From Incurvaria masculella (taxonomy: Eukaryota; Arthropoda; Insecta; Lepidoptera; Incurvariidae), in the NCBI GenBank assembly GCA_946894095.1, contig OX335652.1:5789001-5853000 (forward strand): a stretch of DNA of 64,000 nucleotides, read 5' to 3'. Under the pieces are notes generated by a model. It saw only the letters and a list, made by a program, of their open reading frames with translations, was not told the origin of the DNA and searched no databases. The translations under genes were made by a program, and so were the position numbers. Below, piece by piece: positions 46,905-58,494 of this stretch (positions within the stretch are counted from its first letter, which is position 1; the number at the start of each line of letters is the position of its first letter).

Positions 46905-47630
46905 GAATGAATGTAAGTGTGATGAGTTTAAATATGTTTTATAAAATGAAGCTAAATTGTAAAGCGAAAATAACTAAGTATATAATACATGTATCCTCCC
47001 GTGTTTATCCTATGGATGCCAAACATGGGCACTTACTGAACAACTCAAAAAAATTCAAGTATGCCAAAATGGAATGGAAAGAAGCGTAATAGGAGTTAAA
47101 AAAAGAGACAACGTGAGACTACTAAATATAAAGAATAAAACTAAATTTAAAAATATACATACCATATGTATATTTAATTTATTTAAAAAAGAGACAACGT
47201 GAGACTACTAAATATAAAGAATAAAACTAAATTTAAAAATATACATACCATATGCAAACGCCTAAAATGGAAATGGACTGGACATTTGCTAAGGGAAGGA
47301 AAAGAAAAGTGAACGAGACTAGTAACGGAATGGTACCCGCGTGATGGTAAAAGAAGCCAAGGTAGACAAACTAAACGTTGGGAAGACGACATTAAAAAGA
47401 TAGCTGGCCCAGAATGGACACGCACAGCAAAAGACAGGACAAAATGGAAAGCTTTAGAGCAGGCCTTTGTCGAAGGACTAGCTGTAAAAAAAAAACCGGT
47501 TGCCGATACATATAATTAGTTAAGAAAAAAGTTAAATTCTTAAGTAGAATTAGGTAAAATGTTAGATTATGAATGTTATTTTAGTTACAGTAATAAAGGC
47601 TTATAAATAAATAAATATAAATAAAAAATG
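46905..47630 (+). pseudogene. RTE-like LINE 3' region with internal duplication
   Basis: The plus strand encodes LTEQLKKIQVCQNGMERSVI and GVKKRDNVRLLNIKNKTKF, then LKWKWTGHLLREGKEK, WYPRDGKRSQGRQTKRWEDD and EWTRTAKDRTKWKALEQAFV, the C-terminal domain of RTE-like polyproteins. A segment of about 86 bp ('aaaagagacaacgtgagact' to 'acataccatatg') is tandemly duplicated at 47100-47260, breaking the frame. The 3' end runs into an AATAAA-rich tail (47595-47630). Confidence 0.75.
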
Positions 47631-47634
47631 GGAA

Positions 47635-47790
47635 TTTCATCATGCCATATCGGTTCAAACGATTTTGATTAAATTTGAGAGATAGTCCTGGACCAGCATT
47701 TTAGTGTGTTACTTTTTATCCAGAAAATAATTCAGACCGAAATCAGTCTAACACGACATTGACCCGAGCGGAGCCGGGTACCGCAGCTAG
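47635..47790 (+). mobile_element. Helitron 3' fragment
   Basis: The last 155 bp of the main Helitron family: 'atcggttcaaacgattttga', 'tcctggaccag', and the hairpin GACCCGAGCGGAGCCGGGTA then CCGCAGCTAG (CTAG 47787-47790) before T. It is directly attached to the RTE tail. Confidence 0.75.
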
Positions 47791-47825
47791 TTTTAAAATA
47801 TAAATGGAACCTTGCTCATGTTGTA

Positions 47826-48075
47826 ACAAAAAACCGGTCAAGTGCGAGTTGGACTCGCACACGAAGGGTTCCGTACCATCGTACAAGATTTAACACGAAA
47901 ACATCTATTTGTTTGTATGCCTCTTTAATTTTTATTATTTTTTAATTGACCTATTTGTTATTATAGCGGCAAAATAAATACACACTCTGCGAATATTTCA
48001 GCTGCCTACCTATTATTCAATATATTAATCATGAGATTCAGCCCTGTGACAGACGGACGGACGGACGGACAGATG
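47826..48075 (+). repeat. lepidopteran dispersed repeat with GGAC run
   Basis: It begins 'aaaccggtcaagtgcgagtt' and 'ggactcgcacacgaagggtt', and ends in a GGAC minisatellite (48054-48072) after 'cagccctgtgacaga'. This sequence type is very common in moth genomes. The final 'accctttgggtacggaac' block is missing here. Confidence 0.7.
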
Positions 48076-48119
48076 AGTAACATCATGTGTTGCTGATCGA
48101 GGACATTTTAGAGAAAAAT

Positions 48120-48365
48120 TACTTGCCTAGTATACCAGAGGTCTGGGTTCAATCCTCGCCCCATTCATTCACCACTTTATTTCTCTTTCCGAGTTGTATA
48201 AGTGCATTTCATCACGAATGCGAGCTGCTCCTTAATCCGGAATCCATGTAAAACTGTAGCGTCCATGTAAAGCCCGCATGGGTTGGTACCACCTCATTGG
48301 ATAAAAATATGGTCTAAGTGGAAATAACACTATATGGCACCTAATTCCTTCGGGAACTCCATTCA
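48120..48365 (+). mobile_element. tRNA-headed SINE, diverged
   Basis: A B-box region (GGTCTGGGTTCAATCCTCGC) is followed by 'gcatttcatcacgaatgcga', 'ctgctcc', 'ccatgtaaaactgtag' and 'ggttggtaccacctcattgg'. The order is the same as in the full copy at 62985-63392, but on the plus strand and with deletions. Confidence 0.65.
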
Positions 48366-48524
48366 TGTCAGGTCTAAAAAAATACCTGAATTTCTTATGA
48401 TTGTGTTTCTGAAATACTGATGACTGGTATTAATTAATCTGAAGCGGGCATGTAGTAACAGTTGTAATTTCTTACATAAAATTCAGTTCACGTAAATTGA
48501 AGGGAGCCTCCCATTACATTTTTT

Positions 48525-48765
48525 TTGTATGTATTTGTTTATCATTTGTTTACATATTTGTTGTTAAAGCAGAAACAGAAAAACACATTCGGTGAAAATT
48601 TCAACTGTTTACCTATTACGATTCTTGACATACAGCCCTGTGACAGACGGACGGACGGACGGATGAAGGGATGGACGGAAAGACGTACAAAGTTACGGAC
48701 AGACGAACAAACAGCGGAACCTTAGTAATAGGGTTCCGTTTGGTACCCTTTGGGTACGGAAACTT
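48525..48765 (+). repeat. lepidopteran dispersed repeat with GGAC run
   Basis: 'ttgttaaagcagaaacag', 'gtgaaaatttcaactgttta', 'cagccctgtgacaga', a GGAC minisatellite (about 48646-48663) and the closing block 'ggtaccctttgggtacgga'. 5' part missing. Confidence 0.7.
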
Positions 48766-50276
48766 AAAATCACTGATGCTGGTTACAAAATTCCAATCGT
48801 ACCCTTCTGCACAAACATATCATTTTGACATAGAAATGCATCGTAATGCACTCTAACCTATATTGTTAGATAAAGGTGTTTATGTTAGCTTTGTGATAAG
48901 GTATTTACCTGAGCCCGGGCAAACCCTAGAAATAGTTAAAACTTTAGTTAAACAGGAAAAAGTTACTTTTTAATAATAAGTGCAGTTACTATTTTTTTAT
49001 TAATTAGCGAGCAACACTTTAAGAAGTTAATTTTACAAAGTATAAAGATAAAGAATCACTCTTTTAAATGGCATATCACATTTGAATGTAAGTTAAGTGT
49101 ATTTTTTTATTACAAGCTATCTACCAGGAGAGCGCGCGAGCACTCTAAATGAAATATTAAAATACTAAACTTTAGGATCATATAGAAAAATAACGGAGCT
49201 TACAAAAAAAATAATTTCTCGGGACATAAATCTTCAATTTATCTTTTATATGAAAAAATATATTTTCATACTTTAGGATGATATGAACTAAAAGTATTTT
49301 TGGCCAACCCCTTGTAGGGCTAGGTGCGGCGGCGCGGAGGGGCGGTGCAGGGTAGATTGCTTCACGCGTATCGCGTCGAAACAAAATTAAAAACGAAACA
49401 TCGATAAACAAAATTAATTAAATTAAACTAAATTAATTTGAAAAAAAAAATACATTCTTCACCTCCATGTCGTCCCAGCTTGAATTCATTTTTTCGCGGC
49501 GATAATATTAATATTGCCATAAATCCTAAGGTATGAATTTAAATTGGATGGTTCGAAGGGAAATTATATTGTGCATTAAGGTAACTAAAGCATTTAATTT
49601 GATAAGGATTGAAATCGTATCCGCCTCAATAGCTTTCCAATTACCACATTATATGTGATCATTTTTTTAAACATTAAAGTGGGGAAAAAGTGAATAAAGG
49701 TCCTTGCAGGCCAGCATGGGCGTCGTCGAGCACCCTTATATAACGGCTGCCATAGACCATATAGTAAAAAAAACATAAAATGAAACAAAGCTTTATTTAT
49801 ACACGAGTTGTTTCAAGTTGATTCAAAGAGTTGTTTCAGTTCATATTTTTGGTCGATAAGTGCATACAATATAAATCGGGCACACAAAACTGGCCAGCTG
49901 AAATTCAAAACTATACTATTTATACCAAAGCAACCATTACACAATATACCTAGTCCAGTATATTGCAAAACCAGGACGCAATATGTAAAAAACTGTAATT
50001 TAATAAAGAGTTATTCCTTAAAAAAAACAATCCTTAGGTAGAAAGTAGAAAGTAAATAAAAAGGCTGGCACTTATCTCAAAAAGTTGCTAATTGTAAATG
50101 GCAACGTTTTACATGCGTCCTCAGAATAATCTCATAAATTCCAGCTTATTGTTTTAATTATTTAATACAGTTATTACAATTATTAAATACAGAACCGCCT
50201 AATGTGCTCGCCACGACAGTTAGAGTTTTTAACTTTTACGAACGACTGTTCCGCCATCTACATTCCGAACACCCCG
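48766..50276. other. unassigned sequence
   Basis: About 1.5 kb without a recognised gene. A GC-rich patch ('ggtgcggcggcgcggagggg') lies at 49322-49345. Short frames at 49178-49411 and 49808-50041 lack motifs. Confidence 0.4.
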
Positions 50277-52506
50277 TTAAAAAATAATTTTAAATAAAAA
50301 AAGGACCGCCTTCAAAAAAACCGGAACTAAAAAGCAAAAAATAATTGGTTACTTTTAATTAATGTACGACAAGCTATTTTAATACTAACTATTTATGTAC
50401 AATTTCTTAATTTTTAATCATCTTTTGAAGTCGGTGCCTTGGGTAGTGTTCACTCCGCACGCCGTAGACCGAACAGACACAATTTCAGCCGAACACACCC
50501 GAAGTCTACGAGAGTGTAAACAAACTGAGTCAGCAATGATTGGTCCACAGAGCATTCTACCAGGAGATGCCCTTAGCGTTGGTTTACGTGCAAGCTGATA
50601 TCGATACAGCAGCACAGCGTACTGAAATTGGGTTTTAACGATTATTAGTACTTTCAGCTTTATAAAGGCGCGCACTGGTGAAGGAGTAGGTACGTTAATT
50701 CGCTGCTCTGTGGATTGGTGCTTCCTACGACATCGTTGTCTGAACGAAACGATTTCTGCCGAAATTGGTGAGATTTGTACCTGCTAACCGCACACTCGTT
50801 TTGACACGTAGTTGAGAGCAGGACATCTCAAAGTCGCTACCAATAGTTTTCTGTTATTTTTTTTTATTTTTTTGTTTTGTGTTATGTAGGTATTTAGGCA
50901 GAATAAAAAGTACAACTACACCTACCTAAATATTTACCATATACATAAGTGGTCGTTGTTTTTATATTGGTTTGTTTGTTTAGTTTGTAGGGTTTTCTTG
51001 TAAATATTTAGTTTTTACTATGTTAGGTATTTAGTTTAAGTTATAAGGAATATTTAAATTACAAAGTACTTGCCTAAATACCTACTTACATACGTTTTTC
51101 CGACCTGTTTGTTTATTTAATTTTTGATTTTGTGTTTTTTTCTTTAAGTAGGTTAATGTAAGTAGCTACCTACTTATATTACTTTCTTAGCCATAGGATT
51201 TTTATATATAGCCATTATTATATATAGGCCATTAATCTAACTACTTACAGCCCTTATAGAATGTCTACCCAAGGCACCGACTTCAAAAGATGATTAAAAA
51301 TTAAGAAATTGTACATAAATAGTTAGTATTAAAATAGCTTGTCGTACATTAATTAAAAGTAACCAATTATTTTTTGCTTTTTAGTTCCGGTTTTTTTGAA
51401 GGCGGTCCTTTTTTTATTTAAAAATATTTTATTTTTTGCTTTTTAGTGGTGGCGTAACTTTTTGACTCAAGGTGGGCTAGGCATCCTGCTCAACTTCACA
51501 TACAAAGTGGAAAGAAAATCATGCGCACCTCACTATCTCATGCGAACCCTCTAAACTGTTACTAAACCCTACAATGACCGAGCATTATGAGATTTGAAAC
51601 CATTGAGAAATCTCATTTCTGACGAAAGGTAGACCGGTACCTATCTGGATTCATGAGCTCACGGTTCATGAGGTAGAGCGCTGTGACAGACGGACGGACG
51701 GACGGACAGCGGAAGCTTAGTAATATAGTATCCGTTGGTACCCTTTGGGTACGGAACCCTAACAAGGCAAAACAACGAATGTCCAGAACCGCTGAGCTTC
51801 TGAATTTCTCATCCTTCCATTGTTCCGGAGAGTCTGTTTCTTGAGTAAGTGTTGTATGAATGTGTGTACATATCGGTCTCGTGTATCCCCTTAACAGTTG
51901 AATTTTGTAAAATCACAAGCGAGCCTTTTCGTCGTAAAAAGAAGTCACTGAAAATTTTAAGTTTCTAGGATAATTGGTTTCGGAGATCTCAACATGAGTG
52001 GTTTTCGCTTAAATGTGTTCATTTTGACCTGTTTTACCCCCCTAATAGTAAAATTTTCAAAAAATATTCTCTTCGTAAACATTCCCATCTCAAACAAAAC
52101 CTACTCTGACATTTATTGGTTCAGCGGCTCTAGAGATAGAAATGTGTACAATTTGCCCTCTTTTACCCCCTTTAATACCCCCAACAGTTGAATTAAAAAA
52201 AAACCTCTCATACTGAGCAATCTCACCCTTAAAGAAAGCTACTGTAACTAAAAAATCACATTTCTGGGTTCGCGTGCTTAAGAAATTCGATGTTTGTTGT
52301 ATTTAAGTACCAAACTACTGAACCGATTTTGATTTAAAAAAAATGGGACCAACTGGAAAGTATACCCTTTCGAACAAAAAAAGAATTTTTCAAATCGATT
52401 CAGGGGTCTTCGAGTAATCGGTGAACATACATAAAAAAAAAGAGAAAAAAAAAAAAAGATTCCGACGAATTGAGAACCTCCTCCTTTTTTTCGAAGTCGG
52501 TTAAAA
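50277..52506 (-). mobile_element. 2.2-kb composite foldback element, copy I (inverted)
   Basis: The left 1.15 kb (50277-51432) has long terminal inverted repeats of about 165 bp. 'ggaccgccttcaaaaaaacc' to 'tcttttgaagtcggtgcctt' recurs in reverse at 51270-51425. The right 1.08 kb (51433-52506) contains a GGAC run (51692-51711), 'accctttgggtacggaaccc' and the end 'cctttttttcgaagtcggtt'. Two further copies in the opposite orientation are at 56191-58383 and 58495-60697. No transposase is encoded. Confidence 0.75.
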
Positions 52507-53565
52507 ATACTTGTCATACACTGATTTTTCAACTACAAATCTAGCTCATTTTTTTTATAACTAAACCAAAAGTGTGTTAAAACCAAATCTAAATATTTTA
52601 AAATAAACGCCAGGCCCTCTGTGTGCACTGCTACATTGTAGGCGATAGCAAAATTCTTATTAACACATTGATACTGGTTCTATTTTATTTTTGACCTAAA
52701 AGGGCCAGGGATTTTAATATTAAATCTGGCTTTTGCTTTAGGGTAAATTTTCAAAAAGTCATGCTTTGAAAATTAACATATATTAGGTGAATTTCAGCTT
52801 TAAATTATATTGGGTTGCGAGCTGGAAGGTGCCGACAGATAAGCACTGTTACCCGCTAATAAAAGTAAAATCCTTAATAAAAAACTGTAACCGACTACTA
52901 AAAGGCAAGAAACAAGATAGGTGCTGTTTGTTATCATCGTTATATATGTTCAATCAGACGGTACCTACCTTGTTCACCCTTACCTATATTGTTACCTTTC
53001 AGTAGTCGGGTTACAGTTTTTTAAACGTTTTTATTATTTTCCGCGCCTATGTTACCCGGGCCATAATAACGAATAGATTGACATCTTATTCATCACAATC
53101 GGATGAATAGTTTAAGCGCTACGGCAGAATATGCTTAAATACAAATATACATACATAGACTACTCAAATCAAAACTTCGCCGTAGTTGGGTAAAAATATG
53201 AACAGTTCTTAGATACAACTAATATAATATCAAAATAACTTACCAAATCTTATCTTCATACTCAAGCTGAGGTTTACCCTGCGAGCCAGTATTAATGAGG
53301 AACTTCTTGGAAATCCATCCTTATATACTAGATATTTATTGTTTGTTCAGCTGACGGCATGCATAGACAAGCCACCTTGCAGCAACCTATTGATACAGAT
53401 TTGACACTGGTACAGTAAAAGATAAAACTAACTGTCTAAGATCATAATATCAGTGGTGAGAAAGAAATAAATTAGTACATTTTGTAGGCACCAAAATATA
53501 CCACTGCACATTTTGTGCTGCGTGAGTTCCTTCAGTGCAATTATTCCCATGCATAACGTAAGAGC
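52507..53565. other. unassigned sequence
   Basis: No gene recognised. 'ctgtaaccgactactaaaag' (about 52886) and 'cagtagtcgggttacagttt' (about 53001) face each other about 115 bp apart as an inverted pair, so a small MITE is likely between them. Confidence 0.4.
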
Positions 53566-53569
53566 CGTC

Positions 53570-53725
53570 TAAGAGATTCGTCGTTTGTGGTTCGGAACCC
53601 AGGTAAATCTGTAGGTCCATTTCCCTTCTTACTAAGTGGTAGGGTTTAGGGATGGTCGAAGCGGCAAAGCAAATTGTACGTGTTTTCTATCCAGCTCAAT
53701 GTAGCCGCACATTTTAAGGAAGTCA
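53570..53725 (+). mobile_element. SINE body fragment
   Basis: 'gtggttcggaacccaggtaa', 'ctgtaggtcc', 'actaagtggtagggttta', 'ggtcgaagcggcaa', 'ttgtacgtgttttctatcca'. Matches the SINE body with the 'cccgggttggtaccatcg' segment deleted. Confidence 0.65.
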
Positions 53726-53879
53726 AGAAAAAATTAGAGACCAAGTTACGTATGTAGGTTTAGTAAAAACCGTATTGCAATGTTTCTTTTTTTTAAATAA
53801 ACGAGGCCGATATGTACACATATGTACAATATGAGATATTCACAGTAAGCTACTTTTAAGATAAGAAATTCTGAAGTTC

Positions 53880-54065
53880 AGCGGTTCCGGACATTCGTTG
53901 TTTTGCCTTGTTATGGTTCCAACAGGGGCCAACGGAACCCTATTATTAAGCCTTCGCTGTCCGTCCGTCCGTCCGTTCGTCTGCCTGTCACAGGGCTCTA
54001 GGTCACCGTAATAGGTATATAGACAGTGTTTGGAAACGCTTCTAAACAATTCAAAAATACTTAAA
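53880..54065 (-). repeat. lepidopteran dispersed repeat with GGAC run
   Basis: Reverse orientation: 'gttccggacattcgttgttt', 'aacggaaccctattattaag', GTCC minisatellite (53948-53972), 'ctgtcacagggctct'. Related to the right half of the composite elements. Confidence 0.65.
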
Positions 54066-54925
54066 ACATGCTTCATTAATGACTCGAAAACATCCAATGA
54101 TGTAGGTCAAACATAACCTCAACGTGATAGTCTGCGCCGTGCACCCCGTCTGCGTCTGAGGGATCAGCTTGCATTGCAAGTGAAGTTGACGGTCATCATT
54201 ATACATGTTTTAGTTCAATTTTCAGTTTCTTTATTTTCTCTATTAGATGTATATAGTACACTCAGATTCGTCCTTTTTTGTTTCCTTTTCTGCCAGTTCG
54301 ATTACCAATGACGGTATAAACGGATAAACCGACTTCGCCGTGTTTATCAAATTATTTCTTCGATACGTCGTGGTATGAAGAACCTAATGAACTGGAGATT
54401 TAACATTATACACCCGAAAAAGTAAAGGAGACATCCTGATGCACGCCAGCGGCCAAGTCGACCCAGTCAGAAAAATAACGATCAGTTCTGATACGTCGCC
54501 GATTGCCATAAAAATAAGACTCGAACGAGTGAAGTTACCGGTGATCGCAAAATATTTTGCATTATGTCCAAGTCAAGTGTTACGAAAGCGTTACTGATGT
54601 CAAGCAAAGTTGAAATGAAATGAAAAAATACTTCATTTGCAGCCAAACGGTACAAAAAGGCGGAAATTAATACCATAAGGTATTCTCTACCATTGAACCT
54701 TAGAGATGTAGGAGAGGTGCAGTGAGGCGGGCAAAAAAAAAATAACGTAGAACAAAATGAATTAGAGAAAATATTAACTAACCTAAAAATATGGATTTAT
54801 ATCTATATTAATAATAAATCTGTAAGGGGTGTTCATGGAGTAAGTTGCTTTGTTTTCTAAGATACTTCGTTTGTAGACTTTATGCATGATACGAAAACTA
54901 AATTGACGATTTTTAGAAATCAGTT
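54066..54925. other. unassigned sequence
   Basis: No gene recognised. A short plus-strand coding-like stretch near 54470-54590 (SSDTSPIAIKIRLERVKLP) might come from an old mobile element, but there is no firm family. Confidence 0.35.
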
Positions 54926-55774
54926 CTGTATGTATGTATGTATGTTCCTCCATAACTCTTAAACCGATTATCCGAATTAGATGAAACTTAGTACACGTGC
55001 ATTTAAATGCCCGAGAATTAGGATAGGCTAAATAGAATTCAGTTCCGCTTACGCTAAAATGTGGCTGTCATACAAACTGCAATGGGCTACGCTTACTTTT
55101 ACTAATTGTACCGAAGTACAACTTGGTATTTCCCGCAACTTTAGAACTACTTGGCATCACGCCTATTCGCCAGAGGTGCGGCCAATGAAATAAAATACTT
55201 ATTACTTGAGAACCAATTACTCGATTTAGATGCGGATTGTATCTATGTCTACCCTGCTTCTACCCAAAACTTATAGACTACATAATATAACGGTTTATTA
55301 CCAGAGGTGTGAGTAGTGAGTGGTAAATTCTTATAACTTGCGAACCACTTACCCGATTTATATGCGTATTTTATTAACGTATAGTATATCTGGGAGCAGT
55401 CAGGTCCCGGATGAGTTACCATTTTTGATGTTGAGGCTGGCTGTGGGTTGGAGTCCACGCAAAACTTACCTACGTTACACGTTACTTACTTACTAGGTAA
55501 GCAATGTAGCAGTGCAAGTGCAGAATAGTTCTGGTGGCAAATGCTTTTTTTTTTAAATAGCCACCAAATGTCAACGATGCTCTAAATGGGAATTATTGGA
55601 TGCTTCTCATGAAATCATGCTATTTCGGCTCAAACGATCTTGATTACATTTGGAAAATGGATACATTGTCCTGGACCAGTTTGACCCTATTTTGGACCTG
55701 CCATGTGGGCTACTTTTTATCCATGAAATAATATAACCGCCATTAACCCGAGCGGAGCCGGATACCGCAGCTAG
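54926..55774 (+). mobile_element. Helitron, copy 4
   Basis: Opens with a GTAT microsatellite (54927-54946) and then follows the family: 'cccgagaattaggataggct', 'cagttccgcttacgctaaaa', 'ctgtcatacaaactgcaatg', the 5S-like block (55390-55460) and the end 'cccgagcggagccggatacc', GCAGCTAG (55771-55774). The 5' TC end is not clear. Confidence 0.75.
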
Positions 55775-56079
55775 TATTATAATAAATTACATACAAATAC
55801 GTACATACAATTATACATATTAATATATATACACATATATTATTATAAAACATATAAACCGATTTACACACACAAAAAAAAACATACATATATATTTAAT
55901 AAATAGTGGTAAAAAAAAATTACTCTAACATAATATATCTCGTCTTAATATATCTATGGTTATAACTGTCAGATTCTTACGTTCCATATTAAAATTATTA
56001 TCTTCAGTTCCTTGACAAGCGTCTTAACAGTGCTGTAACCAAAAGTGAAACCAGAGTGAGTCGCCTTCAGGACGTCAAA

Positions 56080-56190
56080 AAATCATAACGACAAAAATCA
56101 TTTTTTTAAAAATAGCTTGCAGACCGACAAATGTCAGATCGTCAAATTTTTTGTCGTTCTGATTTTTGGGGTTCTGCAATAAAGCATTTT
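56080..56190. repeat. CGTTCTG/TTCTGCAAT motif repeat
   Basis: 'caaaaaatcataacgacaaa', 'tttttgtcgttctgattttt' and 'ggttctgcaat'. The same words recur at 60715-60735, 60950-60965, 62190-62205 and 62245-62350. The three larger clusters border or lie near the composite elements. Confidence 0.4.
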
Positions 56191-58383
56191 TTAACCGACT
56201 TCGAAAAAAAGGAGGAGGTTCTCAATTCGTCGGAATCTTTTTTTTTTTTTTCTCTTTTTTTTTTATGTATGTTCACCGATTACTCGAAGACCCCTGAACC
56301 GATTTGAAAAATTCTTTTTTTGTTCGAAAGGGTATACTTTCTAGTTGGTCCCATTTTTTTTTTATCAAAATCGGTTCAGTAGTTTGGTACTTAAATACAA
56401 CAATCATCGAATTTCTTAAGCCCGCGAACCCAGAAATGTTATTTTTGAGTTACAGTAGCTTTCTTTAAGGGTGAGATTGCTCAGTATGAGAGGTTTTATT
56501 TTTAATTCAACTGTTGGGGGTATTGAAGGGGGTAAAAGAGGGCAAATTGTACACATTTCTATCTCTAGAGCGGCTGAACCAAGAAATGTCAGAGTAGGTT
56601 TTGTTTGAGATGGAAATGTTTACGAAGAGAATATTTTTGAAAATTCTACTATTAGGGGGGTAAAATAGGTCAAAATGAACACATTTAGGCGAAAACCACT
56701 CATGTTGAGATCTCCGAAACCAATTATCCTAGAAACTTAAAATTTTCAGTGACTTCTTTTTACGACGAAAAGGCTCGCTTGTGATTTTACAAAATTCAAC
56801 TGTTAAGGGGATACACGAGACCGATATGTACACATTTTCATACAACACTTACGCAAGAAACAGACTCTCCGGAACAATGGAAGGATGAGAAATTCAGAAG
56901 CTCAGCGGTTCTGGACATTCGTTGTTTTGCCTTTTTAGGGTTCCGTACCCAAAGGGTACCAACGGATACTATATTACTAACCTTCCGCTGTCCGTCCGTC
57001 CGTCTGTCACAGCGCTCTATCTCATGAACCGTGAACTCATGAATCCAGATAGGTACCGGTCTACCTTTCGTCAGAAATGAGATTTCTCAATGGTTTCATA
57101 TCTCATAATGCTCGTTCATTGTAGAGTTTAGTAACAGTTTAGAGGGTTCGCATGAGATAGTCAGGTGCGCATGATCTTCTTTCCACTTTGTATGTGAAGT
57201 TGAGCAGGATGGCTCGCCCACCTTGAGTCAAAAAGTTACGCCACCACTAAAAAGCAAAAAATATAATATTTTTAAATAAAAAAAGGACCGCCTTCAAAAA
57301 AACCGGAACTAAAAAGCAAAAAATAATTGGTTACTTTTAATTAATGTACGACAAGCTATTTTAATACTAACTAATTATGTACAATTTCTTAATTTTTAAT
57401 CATCTTTTGAAGTCGGTGCCTTGGGTAGACGTTCTATAAGGGCTGTAAGTAGTTAGATTAATATTACCTATGGCTAAGAAAGAAATATAAGTAGGTAGCT
57501 ACTTACATTAACCTACTTAAAGAAAAAAACACAACATCAAAAATTAAATAAACAAACAGGTCGGAAAAACGTATGTAAGTAGGTATTTAGGCAAGTACTT
57601 TGTAATTTAAATATTCCTTATAACTTAAACTAAATACCTAACACAGTAAAAACTAAATATTTACAAGAAAACCCTACAAACTAAACAAACAAACCAATAT
57701 AAAAACAACGACCACTAATATGGTAAAATTTAGGTAGGTGTAGCTTGTACTTTTATTTCTACCTAAATACCTACATAACATAAAACAAAAAAAATTACAA
57801 ATATAAAAAAGAACAGAAAACTATTGGTAGCCACTTTGAGGTGTCTGCTCTCAACTACGTGTGAAAAAGAGTGTGCGGTTAGTACATATTTCACCAATTT
57901 CGGCAGAAATCGTTTCGTTCAGACAACGATGTCGTAGGAAGCACCAATCCACAGAGCAGCGAATTAACTTACCTACTCCTTCACCAGTGCGCGCCTTTAT
58001 AAAGCCGAAAGTACTAATAATCGTTAAAACCCAATTTCAGTACGCTGCGCTGCTGTATCGATATCAGCTTGCACGTAAACCAACGCTAAGGGCATCTCCA
58101 GGTTGAATGCTCCGTGGACCAATCATTGCTAACTCAGGTTGTTTACGCTCTCGTAGACTTCGGGTGTGTTCGGCTGAAATTGTGTCTGTTCGGTCAACGG
58201 CGTGCGGAGTGAACTCTTCCCAAGGCACCGACTTCAAAAGATGATTAAAAATTAAGAAATTGTACATAATTAGTTAGTATTAAAATAGCTTGTCGTACAT
58301 TAATTAAAAGTAATCAATTATTTTTTGCTTTTTAGTTCCGGTTTTTTTTAAGGCGGTCCTTTTTTTATTTAAAAATATTTTAT
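56191..58383 (+). mobile_element. 2.2-kb composite foldback element, copy II
   Basis: Same structure as copy I but in plus orientation: start 'ttaaccgacttcgaaaaaaa' and 'ggaggaggttctcaattcgt', GTCC run (56990-57005), junction 'gccaccactaaaaagcaaaa' (57240), then the long-TIR half (57270-58383). It is followed after about 110 bp by copy III in the same orientation. Confidence 0.75.
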
Positions 58384-58494
58384 TAAATGTACATAAACCA
58401 TTGCAAAACGAACAAAATAAAACCATTAAAACGTTGATAAATCCCCGTCATTCAGACCGTCAAAAATCGCATTCACATCACATTACGCTTTCAT

